From contig CAOKFZ010000014.1 of the NCBI GenBank assembly GCA_948467875.1, forward strand, positions 1 to 45,195: a DNA stretch of 45,195 bases, read 5' to 3'. Within the stretch, counting starts at the first letter, position 1, and the number at the start of each line of letters is the position of its first letter. Positions 8,228-16,612 of the stretch are shown here, one piece after another. The notes under the pieces were generated by a model. The model saw nothing but the letters and a program-made list of their open reading frames with translations. It did no database searches and was not told the DNA's origin. Source of the DNA: an uncultured Clostridium sp. (GTDB lineage Bacteria; Bacillota; Clostridia; TANB77; CAG-508). Made by a program: the position numbers and the translations under genes.

Positions 8228-8430
8228 TTAACTGATAAATATTATTTTATATTTTAAAACAAAGCGCTTAGTAATTTGCTTGATCTTTTTTATAAAAAAG
8301 TAAAAATGCGCTATAAAAAATGCCAATAAACACCTAAAAATCAACAAAAAAAATTTTTTTAGCGTGCTTATTGAAATTGAAATAAAAAGGTGGTATAATT
8401 GGAGAAATCACAAATGTAATGGTAAACTAA

Positions 8431-8691
8431 ATGAAGGGAGACAGCTTTGTGAAAAATGCAGAAGAGTTAGAATTTTATAGAAGTTCTAATAATACCGTTA
8501 TGTTCAAAAAGTGTGACCCAAAAAATTAACTAAATTCCCTGTTTGCTTTGTGATATATAGTGTTTCCTGATTTGCCCTATCAAAAATGAAAGGAGACAAG
8601 CTATGATATGTATTAAGAATATGAAAAAGTTAGAATTTACGTAAAGTTCTAATAGTTTTGTCATACCCAAAAAGTGTCGACAAAAAATAAC
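8431..8691 (+). repeat. Two degenerate tandem copies of a small-ORF unit
   Basis: Copy 1 (about 8431-8532) and copy 2 (about 8586-8691) share ATGAA.GGAGACA, GTTAGAATTT, AGTTCTAATA and the block AAAAAGTGT, in the same order. Copy 1 encodes an intact 26-residue peptide. In copy 2 the frame is broken after 13 codons, so it is a decayed duplicate. Confidence 0.55.
8449..8529 (+). CDS. Small ORF, 26 residues, upstream of the recombinase
   Basis: GTG start behind AAGGGAGA; product MKNAEELEFYRSSNNTVMFK followed by KCDPKN. It is unrecognised, charged and without a membrane segment. A degraded second copy lies 155 nt downstream. Short peptides of this sort sit near recombinases of clostridial integrative elements, but a function is not known to me. 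Confidence 0.45.
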   Translation: MKNAEELEFYRSSNNTVMFKKCDPKN

Positions 8692-8822
8692 CAAACAACG
8701 ATAGAAAATAGGAAAGATAGTGATTTTTAGAATGCCCTTCTTAAAAAATGATTAGCTTAAATATTTAAGCTGTCATAAAAATGTCAATTGAAAATACAAT
8801 TGCTATTAAGGAGGCATGTATA

Positions 8823-8933
8823 ATGGAAGATTTTAAAATGAATGTATTTTTTCGCCAAGATGGTGAAGAAATAGAAAAACTATTAGCAAATTATTTGATA
8901 AGCAAATTGAAGAGTAAAGAGAAAATCCAATAG
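8823..8933 (+). CDS. Small ORF, 36 residues, just before the recombinase
   Basis: ATG behind AAGGAGG (9 nt spacing). The product starts MEDFKMNVFFRQDGEEIEKL and ends LKSKEKIQ; it looks like one amphipathic helix. Very similar short ORFs commonly precede large serine recombinases in Firmicute elements (from memory, not searched). It lies 106 nt before the recombinase start and probably belongs to the same module. Confidence 0.6.
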   Translation: MEDFKMNVFFRQDGEEIEKLLANYLISKLKSKEKIQ

Positions 8934-9039
8934 TAATATAAAAATTTGAATTTGTAGTATATATTGTAATTTTGTACTAGCAATGTTATAATATAGTTAC
9001 GAATTCAAATTATTTTTTCAGGCATAGAAGGGAGGTATA

Positions 9040-10609
9040 ATGCTTGAATCAATAGTTGGAAAAAGCAAATACAAGATAGCGATTTATATTAGATTATCGA
9101 AAGAAGATGCAGATCGAGGATTCGATGAAAGCGAAAGTATTACAAACCAAAAAACATTACTAATGGATTATGTAGGAAAATTAGGCTCAGACTATGAATT
9201 AATTGATACATACGTTGATCCAGGCTACACAGGAACCAATTTTAACCGACCAGATTTTAGACGAATGATAGGCGATATTGAACTTCGGCAAAGTAAATAT
9301 GGTTATCACAAAAGATTTATCTCGTCTAGGACGTGATTATATTGAAACTGGCGAATATGTTGAAAAGTGGTTTCCAGAAAAAAATGTTAGATATGTTTCC
9401 GTCAATGATGGAATTGACACATTTGCCACGAATAATGGAAATAACGACATCGCACCTTTTAAATCCATCTTAAATGATATGTATTCCAAAGACTTGTCGA
9501 AAAAAATTAGGACAGCTTTACATACGATGCAATCCCAAGGAAAATGGGTGGGGAGCAAAACTGCATTAGGTTATCAAAAAGATGTCAATGATAAAAATAA
9601 ATTGGTTATTTGTGAAGAAGAAGCAGAAATTGTAAGACGTATTTTTGATATGGCATATTTAGGAACTGGCATTGGAGAAATTAAAAATTATTTGAATCTT
9701 AATCACATACCAACTACCAATCGAATGCGTTATGGGAAAGAAACTTATTGGAGTACTAGAACAATTAAGAAAATTTTAACAAATCAAGTGTACATAGGCG
9801 TTACGGTTCAAAATAAAAGAAGTCGAATTAATTATAAGAATAGAAAACTAAGGGCCAATCCAAAAGAACAGTGGTATGTTGTTGAAAATACGCATCCTGC
9901 GATTATTGATAAAAGTCAGTTTGAAGCCATACAAAAAATGAAGATTGCGCAGAGCTATGAAAGAACCCAAAAGAAAAGTCATTTTTTACTAGATGGGCTA
10001 ATGATTTGTTATGAATGTAAACATAAAATCGGCGTCAAAAAAGGAAAAGGCAATCGCTGGGATATGTTATGTAATAATTATAGAAAAAATTCAAAATTAC
10101 ATATTTGTACTGCACATGCATTTAATTATAAAAAACTGGAAATTGCAGTTTTGGAATACATAAAAGAGCTATTTTTGAATGTTAATCAGGAGAAAATTCA
10201 ATTGAACATCAGCAATAGTAACATAAAGCATGATTATAAAAGACTGCAAGAAAAAGTAAAAAATGAAATTATAACTTTAAACAATAACCTCGATAAAATG
10301 TATTTAGATCAGTTAAATAATAAGATAAATAGCCAAATGTATGAAAGGCTGTCGAAAAAGCTACAAAATGATATGAAACAGAAAGAGCAAGAGTATTTAG
10401 AATTAGAAGAATTAAAAAATAATTCAGAAGAAGAAAACGAAGACGAAATCAAAAAAGTAATTGATGAATTCCTAAAATTAGAAGAACCTACTGGAGAACT
10501 CATGAGAATTTTAATTCATAAAATAGAAGTTCATCAAGATAAACAAATTGATATTACATTTAATTTTAGAAAGTTAAATCATATAGAAAATCAAGACCTT
10601 CACTTTTGA
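9040..10609 (+). CDS. Large serine recombinase, +1 shift at CGG
   Basis: Site-specific integrase of the large serine recombinase type, 522 residues after one +1 shift. The catalytic domain starts 'YKIAIYIRLSKED' with nucleophile Ser20, continues past 'VDPGYTGTNFNRPDFRRMI', and after the shift runs 'GKVNMVITKDLSRLGRDYIETG'. The recombinase domain and a zinc ribbon ('CYECKHKIG..' and '..MLCNNYR..') follow, then a long coiled coil (about 395-470). The first frame stops at 9336; the second covers 9278-10609. Skipping C in CTT-CGG-CAA at 9286 (codon 83) gives '..IGDIELGKVNMVI..', matching the family exactly. The start is ATG 9040 behind GGGAGG. Its position at the junction with the split ZIP gene identifies it as the element's integrase. 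Confidence 0.9.
9286..9288 (+). other. +1 recoding site 4 (CTT-CGG-CAA)
   Basis: In-frame CGG within the catalytic domain of the serine recombinase. Skipping C gives GGC (Gly) of the conserved 'GKVNMVITKDLSRLGR' block. The zero frame ends at TGA 16 codons later. Confidence 0.85.
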
Positions 10610-10610
10610 C

Positions 10611-11029
10611 ATCTACCAGAAGGAATGGCGGTTGGTGTTTGCTTTGCAGGATTTTTAGCAGGAAATAGTGGAATTGCGTTGATGGAGGCAATTGTTCTGA
10701 GCATTGGAATTGCGATTCAAAATATTCCAGAAGGCGCGATTATTTCAATGCCTTTGAAAATGGAAGGAGTTTCAAAGAAAAAGGCGTTTTTGTATGGCGT
10801 TTTGTCTGGAATAGTGGAGCCGATTGCGGCATTGATAACAGTTATGTTAGTGAATTTTGTTGTTCCTATTTTGCCATATCTTTTGACATTTGCAGCAGGT
10901 GCAATGATTTTTGTTGTAATTGAGGAACTCGTGCCAGAAATTCATGAAGGCGAAAAGTCTACTTTGGGAATGATTGGTGTGACAGCTGGTTTTATTGTTA
11001 TGATGGTATTAGATGTAGTTTTAGGCTAA
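10611..11029 (+). pseudogene. ZIP-family metal transporter, 3' fragment
   Basis: C-terminal half of a GufA/ZupT-like ZIP transporter, about 138 residues, cut by the integrative element. The fragment begins inside the membrane-4 metal-binding motif (here HLPEGMAVGV, expected HNxPEG), continues to the membrane-5 motif 'IAIQNIPEGAIISMPLKMEG', then three more hydrophobic segments ending 'FIVMMVLDVVLG'. The four N-terminal membrane segments are missing. The first ATG (10625) has no proper RBS. The native Asn codon seems to have been lost at the crossover, since CAT-CTA-CCA replaces the expected CAT-AAT-CTA-CCA. Confidence 0.8.
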
Positions 11030-11088
11030 GTTTGTATTGACTTAGCCTTATTTTTAGTGTAAAATAGGAATAAGGAGTGTGATGGATA

Positions 11089-11754
11089 ATGACAGATATT
11101 CAGTTGAAAAAACGTTTTAAGAAACTTGTAATTGTGTTGATTTTGGCGATTGTAGCGATGTTGGTTTTGGCGATGTATGTGTTAGCGAACACGAAAGCAG
11201 AATTATCTATTTACACAAGTGCGGAGTCCGAAGATAAATTGCAAGCATTGGGCATTAATGAGGAGGAATTTAAGCAATATTTGTCTGTTGCAGGCTATAT
11301 GCTTGAAGAAGGTTCCAATGAGAAAATGCTCAAAATGGCAAGTGATTTTATTGATACATTATGTTCGGCATATGAAGCAGAAGTCATGGAAAATGGCACC
11401 AAAATCTATGAGAAAGAAATTGTTAATCAAGTGCTAAAAGAAGTCTGCGGAGATTACATCAAACAGGAGATTGAGAAAAGTGAATATTATGCTTATGACG
11501 GACAAGCAAATGCCTATACGAAAATAAAGGAATTTGAGGAAAAACCACAGTGTGTTCAAATCGAGGAGATTTCTAAAAATGGCGATAAAATAGAAGTTTG
11601 TTATAAATTAGCTCGTTTAAATGCTGAACAAATGGCAGAATATGCGACAAATCAAGACATGCAAGTGGAAGCAAAACAAGTAAAAGCAGTTATCATTTGT
11701 AATACAGATTATCAATATTCAAAATATTTTGTCAGTCAAATAGAGGTTAAATAA
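11089..11754 (+). CDS. Membrane-anchored extracytoplasmic protein, unknown
   Basis: 221 residues, family not recognised. Residues 12-33 form one hydrophobic segment (VIVLILAIVAMLVLAMYVLA) after a KKRFKK basic start, so the protein is anchored with its body outside. The body is acidic and helical with four cysteines. RBS AAGGAGTG lies about 12 nt before ATG 11089. It stands alone between the split ZIP gene and a strong terminator. The frame is clean and codon use matches the neighbours. Confidence 0.7.
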   Translation: MTDIQLKKRFKKLVIVLILAIVAMLVLAMYVLANTKAELSIYTSAESEDKLQALGINEEEFKQYLSVAGYMLEEGSNEKMLKMASDFIDTLCSAYEAEVMENGTKIYEKEIVNQVLKEVCGDYIKQEIEKSEYYAYDGQANAYTKIKEFEEKPQCVQIEEISKNGDKIEVCYKLARLNAEQMAEYATNQDMQVEAKQVKAVIICNTDYQYSKYFVSQIEVK

Positions 11755-11759
11755 AAAGC

Positions 11760-11801
11760 CCCCAAATGTTAATTTTTAGATAACATTTGGGGATATTTTT
11801 T
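11760..11801 (+). terminator. Rho-independent terminator
   Basis: CCCCAAATGTTA / TAACATTTGGGG (12 bp, 9-nt loop) followed by ATATTTTTT. Confidence 0.9.
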
Positions 11802-11845
11802 GCAGAAAATGAAACAAATAGTTTGCTATTGGCTCAAAAAAAGTA

Positions 11846-11874
11846 TTGACAACAAACTTGTTGTTTGATAATAT
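11846..11874 (+). promoter_or_regulatory. Promoter with palindrome in the spacer, ahead of the pilin-like gene
   Basis: TTGACA (11846-11851), 17 bp, TAATAT (11869-11874). The spacer holds the palindrome CAACAA-AC-TTGTTG (11850-11863), which overlaps the -35 edge and would be a good repressor site. A leader of about 230 nt without an obvious ORF follows up to the start at 12108. Confidence 0.7.
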
Positions 11875-12107
11875 AGTAACATATAGAAACATAATGTTTT
11901 AAAGAAGAGAAAATAAAAATAGGCACCTCAAATTTTTGCAGTTGAGAAAATATTTAGTTGAAATAAGAGGGGGGAGAAAACAGAGTGTTTTAAAAATAGC
12001 TAGGAAAGGAGGATAGTTGGGGACTTACATAAAAATTATTTAAACAAAGCAAAATACTTATATTTTTCAGAAATATGAGCATATTAATCAAAGGAGGAAA
12101 TGAAAAA

Positions 12108-13403
12108 GTGAAAAATAAAAATGTAGGGAGACGTCTAGACGAATCCACAGAGAAAATTTTTTTAAGGACAAACAACGGTATCACTCTAGTTGCATTGGTT
12201 GTTACCATTATTGTGCTATTGATTTTAGTCGGTGTGTCAATTAATTTAGTAGCAGGTAGCAACGGGATTTTAGGACGAGCCCAAAAGGCAGTGGATGTGA
12301 ACAATATGGCGCAAATTAAGGAAGAAATTGAATTAAAAATTGCAGAATTACAAATGGATTATTACATGACGGATAACAATTTTGCAAGTGCAAACGATTA
12401 CGTTAAAGCCGAATTACAAAAGGGCATAGAGCTTTCTAACGGGGCAGAAGTTTCATGTGACGAAAGCGGAAAATTGAGTTATGAAGGATTAGAAATTGGA
12501 ACACTAAATTCAGACGGAACAGTCACAATTGATGGCGAGTTAAGTGGTAATCAAATTGTTTCAAAATATGCAGTTTCGTATAATTCCAATGGCGGAACAG
12601 GCGTGCCAGCTAGCAAAAAATACGCAGCAGGAGAAAGTGTAACAGTTGATTTTACGACAAAGCCAACGAAAAAAGGAGCAAATTTCCTAGGTTGGGCAAC
12701 AAGTAGCACAGCAACAACGCCAGAATATACAACTTCAGGAAATTTTACAATGGGAACACAAAATGTGACATTGTATGCTGTGTGGGAAAATTTTGCAGCA
12801 GCAACAATTTCAGCAAGTAATTATGGAGATGCAGTAAATTACTCTGCAAATGGAGTAAATGATTGGCAAGTGTTTTTGAATGATGGAGAGAATGTGTATA
12901 TGATAGCAAGTGATTATGTGCCAAGCAGTGGAGTAACAATTACAAGCGATGTGGCAAAAGTAGATGGAACTGACTACAAAGTGAAGGGAAACAGTCGAGA
13001 TGGATTAGTAAATTGGTTAACAACCCCATCAAATTGGAGTCAGTATGTCAATACAAGCTATGCAGATCAAGCAACAGGAGGACCAACAAAAGCACAATTT
13101 GTAGCAAGCTATAATGCAAAATATGGAACATCTCATTCTAGCGGTTTAAGTGGAACTGATGATGATTTCAGAATAACGAATGAAGTGGCTCCTTACATTA
13201 TTAATAGTGATATCAATTGCAATGCTTACTGGTTATCGTCGGTTTCGTCAAGTCACGATACACACGTGTGGGATATGGGGGGAAATAGTTACATGGGGAC
13301 AAACGGATACAATTATCCTGACTATGGTGTTCGTCCACTAGCTCGTTTAAAAGCTAGCGTAAAAGTAACTTGGAATGGTACAGCTTGGGATTTATCAAAT
13401 TAA
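12108..13403 (+). CDS. Pilin-like surface protein with Listeria-Bacteroides repeat
   Basis: 431-residue secreted or pilus-type protein. After a basic leader comes a type IV prepilin-like segment 'NNGITLVALVVTIIVLLILV'; the expected cleavage is after Gly24, although the usual Glu at +5 is absent. A helical stalk (about 45-90) follows, then one InlB/Flg_new-type repeat ('VSYNSNGGTGVP..' to '..NVTLYAVW'), and a C-terminal domain with 'YWLSS' and 'DYGVRPLARL', as in DUF6273-like extracellular modules. I chose GTG 12108 because AAGGAGG lies 10 nt upstream; the longer frame from ATG 12075 has no RBS. A three-codon ATG ORF (12100) overlaps the start. Adhesion or surface display is likely; no assembly genes are nearby. 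Confidence 0.78.
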   Translation: MKNKNVGRRLDESTEKIFLRTNNGITLVALVVTIIVLLILVGVSINLVAGSNGILGRAQKAVDVNNMAQIKEEIELKIAELQMDYYMTDNNFASANDYVKAELQKGIELSNGAEVSCDESGKLSYEGLEIGTLNSDGTVTIDGELSGNQIVSKYAVSYNSNGGTGVPASKKYAAGESVTVDFTTKPTKKGANFLGWATSSTATTPEYTTSGNFTMGTQNVTLYAVWENFAAATISASNYGDAVNYSANGVNDWQVFLNDGENVYMIASDYVPSSGVTITSDVAKVDGTDYKVKGNSRDGLVNWLTTPSNWSQYVNTSYADQATGGPTKAQFVASYNAKYGTSHSSGLSGTDDDFRITNEVAPYIINSDINCNAYWLSSVSSSHDTHVWDMGGNSYMGTNGYNYPDYGVRPLARLKASVKVTWNGTAWDLSN

Positions 13404-13422
13404 ATTTATGAAAAATTATTCT

Positions 13423-13450
13423 AAAAAGAGAGCTAATTGCCCTCTTTTTT
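13423..13450 (+). terminator. Terminator of the pilin-like gene
   Basis: AAAAAGAG / CTCTTTTTT stem with the T-run as part of the 3' arm; short but correctly placed 20 nt after the stop. Confidence 0.6.
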
Positions 13451-13787
13451 ATGCATATTGAAACTGTAATAAGCAGAGCTTTAAGAGTTTCAAAACTTTA
13501 AAATCCTTTCCCAACACGAAAACCATCAGCCAGTTTTCGTGACTTTCCAGCTATCTCTGTTTGCAGGAGATAAGTGGCTCCGATCGGTTCTTCCTGCTGC
13601 ATCCTGTTATGTTCCTTCCTCGCAAACAGTCTGCAACAGTTTCCACGAGAGCTGGACTGGAGAAAGTGCACGATAGATACAAGTTGTGCTTTTTGTCTGG
13701 TTGAAATGTGAAAATTGTGTGAATTTTTGATAGGAACGCATAGGAAACTATAACCCAAAATTAAAAATGTGGTCCAAATTATAAATG
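13451..13787. other. Non-coding, GC-richer stretch with a perfect hairpin
   Basis: About 340 nt without a convincing gene. The part 13490-13670 is clearly GC-richer than its surroundings. It contains CACGAAAAC / GTTTTCGTG (13515-13541), a perfect 9-bp stem with a 9-nt loop. A 102-codon frame on the minus strand (13806-13498) has no RBS, no recognisable domain and includes the tail of tmcAL; I do not call it a gene. A remnant of transferred DNA or a structured RNA is possible. Confidence 0.4.
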
Positions 13788-13790
13788 GAG

Positions 13791-13813
13791 GTTGAATTTT
13801 ATTCAACCTCTAC
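13791..13813 (-). terminator. Hairpin overlapping the tmcAL stop codon
   Basis: On the minus strand GAGGTTGAA-TAAAA-TTCAACCTC forms a perfect 9-bp stem whose loop contains the TAA stop. No long T-run follows, so termination is likely but not certain. Confidence 0.55.
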
Positions 13814-15028
13814 TATTTTATGGGTATAATCTAAATTGGCGATTGGATTATTTTGATAGCCTAATGTGTAAATATTGGTTGCCAGAATATCTTTTGCTAG
13901 CATGTTTTGCAAACGAATATCAGGCGTATTTTCCATAAATTTTTTCACGGAAATAATTACATGTGTTTTCGGATTTTGTTTGGCAATGGCTGACACGATT
14001 TTTTTGCCATGTTTATTAAAACCAAGAATGCGCACATAAGGAACAATTTTTCTTGAACCATTCATGTCTTTTTGCGAAATATTCAAAAGTGCATACAACA
14101 AAATACGTTGAATTCTGGACTGCGTAAAACGTTTTGATTTGATATTTTCAATTAATTCGTCTAAATGGTTATAATTATTAGCAGCCATTTTTATTTTATT
14201 TTCGAGCCCCTCTGAAACATCTGGCAAAGAGGCAATTTCCGAAAGTGTCATGCGACGAAGTGCATAAATAATTTCTTTTTCAAAAACAGCCAAACTGGAA
14301 ATAATTTTGCCTTCTTGAATTTGTTTTTCCAGTAATTCGTAAGTTTCAAAAGGAACTAAAGTGTGAATATTTTTGTTTTTTTGTATCAGAGTTCGGATGG
14401 CTGTACTGCTTGCAATTCCTTTTTTTATGGTAGTCGAGTTATGTTCGCTATATTCGCGTTTTATGGTAATCGGCTTAATGGGACTTTTATATTTTTTGAG
14501 TGCTTTTAAATATTCAATTCCTAAAATATTATTCGGGCTATTCAAAGCCTGTTTGTGTCTCGGACTATTTCCCAAAAACTGCATAAGAGCAGTTTCGCGC
14601 GCTTTCGGATATGAGATACCAGTTTTGACATATTGGTTAATCAACAAAGACAATTCTTTTGGCTCCTTGTACAAAAGATTTGCCAAGTCGTTAAGCGGAG
14701 AAATTTCGCCAAGTTCGCTACCAAAAGAAAGATAGTCCACAATTCCAAGACTATTTAAAATTTTGATGGCGCCTTCTGCAAAATTTTCGGCACTGGATAT
14801 AGCGTAAATTGTTGGCAATTCAATCACGATATCAAAACCAGCTTTGAGAGCCATTTCAGCTTTGGTCCATTTGTCAACAATGGAAGTATCGCCGCGTTGC
14901 ACAAAATTGCCAGTGATAATGGCAATGGAAAAATCAGCTTTTGTTAATTGTTTGGAATAAGCAAGATGTTTCAAGTGTCCATTGTGAAAAGGATTATATT
15001 CAGATATTACTGCTAAAATTCCGCTCAT
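13799..15028 (-). CDS. tmcAL: tRNA(Met) cytidine acetate ligase TmcAL
   Basis: Nucleotidyltransferase-like enzyme that activates acetate with ATP and makes N4-acetylcytidine at the wobble base (C34) of elongator tRNA-Met. At 409 residues it is the normal length. It opens 'GILAVISEYNPFHNGHLKHL', which holds the nucleotide-binding HxGH motif, followed by 'SIAIITGNFVQRGD' and 'IELPTIYAISSAENFAEGA'. Start ATG 15028 is chosen because AGGTGGTGA lies about 9 nt upstream and the family begins there; an in-frame ATG 30 nt earlier is unlikely. It is transcribed away from rnhA through a shared 80-bp region. Confidence 0.92.
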   Translation of the reverse strand: MSGILAVISEYNPFHNGHLKHLAYSKQLTKADFSIAIITGNFVQRGDTSIVDKWTKAEMALKAGFDIVIELPTIYAISSAENFAEGAIKILNSLGIVDYLSFGSELGEISPLNDLANLLYKEPKELSLLINQYVKTGISYPKARETALMQFLGNSPRHKQALNSPNNILGIEYLKALKKYKSPIKPITIKREYSEHNSTTIKKGIASSTAIRTLIQKNKNIHTLVPFETYELLEKQIQEGKIISSLAVFEKEIIYALRRMTLSEIASLPDVSEGLENKIKMAANNYNHLDELIENIKSKRFTQSRIQRILLYALLNISQKDMNGSRKIVPYVRILGFNKHGKKIVSAIAKQNPKTHVIISVKKFMENTPDIRLQNMLAKDILATNIYTLGYQNNPIANLDYTHKIVEVE

Positions 15029-15045
15029 AAAAATTTCACCACCTA

Positions 15046-15074
15046 TTGAAAAATTCAAGTTTTCTTGATATAAT
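15046..15074 (+). promoter_or_regulatory. rnhA promoter
   Basis: TTGAAA (15046-15051), 17-bp spacer, TATAAT (15069-15074), 34 nt before the start codon. Confidence 0.7.
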
Positions 15075-15107
15075 ATATCACAAATAATAAAAAAAGGGAA
15101 GAGTTTT

Positions 15108-15554
15108 ATGAAAAAAGTAACAATCTATACAGATGGTGCGTGTTCAGGCAATCCAGGACCTGGTGGTTGGGGCGCAGTTTTGATTTGCGATGGCGTACAA
15201 AAAGAAATTTCAGGTGCGCAAAAGGATACAACCAATAATATTATGGAGATAACAGCAGTTTTAGAGGCGTTAAAATTGCTAAAGTTTGAGTGCGAAGTCG
15301 AAGTTTATAGTGATAGCGCGTATGTGGTCAATGCGTTTAATCAGAAATGGCTAGAGAATTGGCAGAAAAATCATTGGAAAACGAGTTCTAAAGAGCCAGT
15401 AAAAAATCGTGAATTATGGGAAGAATTGTATGATTTGACACAAAAGCATAATACGACTTTTATCAAAGTCAAGGGGCACAGCGACAATGAATTAAATAAT
15501 CGTTGCGATTATTTGGCAACCAGCGCTATTAAGATAGCCGTTAGCGAAGAATGA
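15108..15554 (+). CDS. rnhA: Ribonuclease HI
   Basis: Cleaves the RNA strand of RNA-DNA hybrids. It has 148 residues. The four acidic catalytic residues are visible: Asp9 in '[15 protein letters not shown]', Glu47 in 'NNIMEITA', Asp69 in 'VYSDS', and Asp134 in 'NRCDYLA', together with His124 of 'VKGHSDNE'. GGGAAGAG is the RBS. It has its own promoter and a strong terminator, so it is a single-gene unit. Confidence 0.95.
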   Translation: MKKVTIYTDGACSGNPGPGGWGAVLICDGVQKEISGAQKDTTNNIMEITAVLEALKLLKFECEVEVYSDSAYVVNAFNQKWLENWQKNHWKTSSKEPVKNRELWEELYDLTQKHNTTFIKVKGHSDNELNNRCDYLATSAIKIAVSEE

Positions 15555-15570
15555 GCTTTACGGATATCTT

Positions 15571-15600
15571 AGTTAGTATTTTCATAGAAAATACTAACTT
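15571..15600 (+). terminator. Terminator after rnhA
   Basis: AGTTAGTATTTTC / GAAAATACTAACT, a perfect 13-bp stem with a 3-nt loop, though AT-rich and with only a short T-run. Confidence 0.65.
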
Positions 15601-15631
15601 CCTTAGAAAAATATAAAAAGGAGAAACAAAA

Positions 15632-16480
15632 ATGAGTTTTTGGATTATTTTTGTGATATCATATGTTATTTTGGCGACATTTTTTACGCAAACTTATAAA
15701 ATAACGACTAAAACTTTAACAAAACCAGGAGCATTAACAGTTTTATTGGAAATAATTGGCGTGATAACTGTTTTGCTCATTTGTCCATTTTTTGAAATGA
15801 AGTTCGCCACAGATTGGAAAATTTATTTGTTTTTAGGAATAGCTATCATTTTTTACGCACTTTCTGACCGACTGAATACAACTGTCAGAAGTGGAATTGA
15901 AGCATCTACGTACAGTATGCTAAAACAATTATCAACAACGTTTATGATATTTGCGGGTTTGCTTTTTTTCAAAGAAGAATTTCTGCTAAATAAATTTATA
16001 GGAGCTATGCTTATTATTTCTAGCAATGTTTTTTTATTTTATAAAAAAGGAGAATTCAAAATAAATCGTTACATAGGACTGGGGATTTTATCGAATATTT
16101 TTTACACAATTGCCTTATTTTTAGATGTTAATATTTCGGATCATTTTAATTTGCCGATTTATGTGGCGTTGACACTAGGAATTCCAGCCATATTGATTAG
16201 TTTGGTAGAAAAAATTAAGTGGTTGGATGTGAAAAATGAATTTCAAAACGGAAATAAAAAAACTATTTTTATCACAGGTATTTCATGGGGATTAATGATT
16301 GTTTTTCAATTAAGAGCATATCAGCTTGGAAATGTTAGCGTTGTGGCGCCTTTGTGCGCTTTGACAGTGATTTTAAATGTTATTTTTGGTTATTTGTTTT
16401 TGAAAGAAAGAGACAATTTGGCAAAGAAAATCATCGCAGCCATTTTGATTGTAATTAGTATAGTGTTGATTAAAATATAA
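15632..16480 (+). CDS. DMT/EamA-type membrane transporter
   Basis: 282-residue integral membrane protein with about ten hydrophobic segments in two repeated halves, as in the drug/metabolite transporter superfamily. Typical features are the TM3-TM4 segment 'TYSMLKQLSTTFMIFAGLLFFKEE' in part and its second-half counterpart 'VSVVAPLCALTVILNVIFGY' plus 'LFLKERD'. Substrate unknown. The RBS is AAAGGAG, 7 nt before ATG. It is followed after only 7 nt by a CsoR-like palindrome belonging to the next unit. Confidence 0.8.
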   Translation: MSFWIIFVISYVILATFFTQTYKITTKTLTKPGALTVLLEIIGVITVLLICPFFEMKFATDWKIYLFLGIAIIFYALSDRLNTTVRSGIEASTYSMLKQLSTTFMIFAGLLFFKEEFLLNKFIGAMLIISSNVFLFYKKGEFKINRYIGLGILSNIFYTIALFLDVNISDHFNLPIYVALTLGIPAILISLVEKIKWLDVKNEFQNGNKKTIFITGISWGLMIVFQLRAYQLGNVSVVAPLCALTVILNVIFGYLFLKERDNLAKKIIAAILIVISIVLIKI

Positions 16481-16487
16481 AAAACAA

Positions 16488-16504
16488 ATACCCCAGGGGG
16501 GTAT
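16488..16504. promoter_or_regulatory. CsoR/CstR-type operator-like palindrome
   Basis: ATACCCC-AGG-GGGGTAT: 7-bp arms with a 3-nt centre, very close to known sites of the CsoR family (copper, persulfide or formaldehyde sensors). A TATATA box and AAAGGAG follow at once, and then only a 15-codon ORF. No CsoR-family gene is in the window. Confidence 0.5.
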
Positions 16505-16520
16505 ATATAAAGGAGAAAAA

Positions 16521-16568
16521 ATGTTACTTTATAAATTGGATTTTGATTATGGTCGTCTTGAAATTTAA
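16521..16568 (+). CDS. 15-residue ORF behind the CsoR-like site
   Basis: MLLYKLDFDYGRLEI, with a good RBS (AAAGGAG, 6 nt spacing). It may be a leader peptide or the left-over start of a deleted metal- or sulfur-response gene. The next gene has its own RBS 45 nt downstream. Confidence 0.35.
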   Translation: MLLYKLDFDYGRLEI

Positions 16569-16612
16569 CTTTTTTATAATCGATTAAAAATAAGATAAAA
16601 GGAGTTAAATTT

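Larger units (their letters stand above)
8430..10611 (+). mobile_element. Right end of an integrative element (serine recombinase module)
   Basis: The recombinase stop (10607-10609) is immediately followed by the inside of a ZIP transporter gene in the same frame, giving a junction at about 10610-10612. The 5' half of the ZIP gene is not in the window, so the element extends left past position 1 and is at least 10.6 kb. The repair operon would then be cargo. The left boundary is unknown; the start given here is only that of the recombinase module. Confidence 0.6.

Noticed and set aside
8094..8230. CRISPR-like repeats
   Set aside because: Only one inverted repeat and one hairpin; no regular direct repeats with spacers.
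12800..13403. Diversity-generating retroelement target in the pilin-like gene
   Set aside because: The C-terminal domain is of a kind often variable, but no reverse transcriptase or template repeat is present.
13498..13806. 102-codon minus-strand ORF
   Set aside because: No RBS, no recognisable domain, and it runs from the tail of tmcAL through the hairpin and composition jump.
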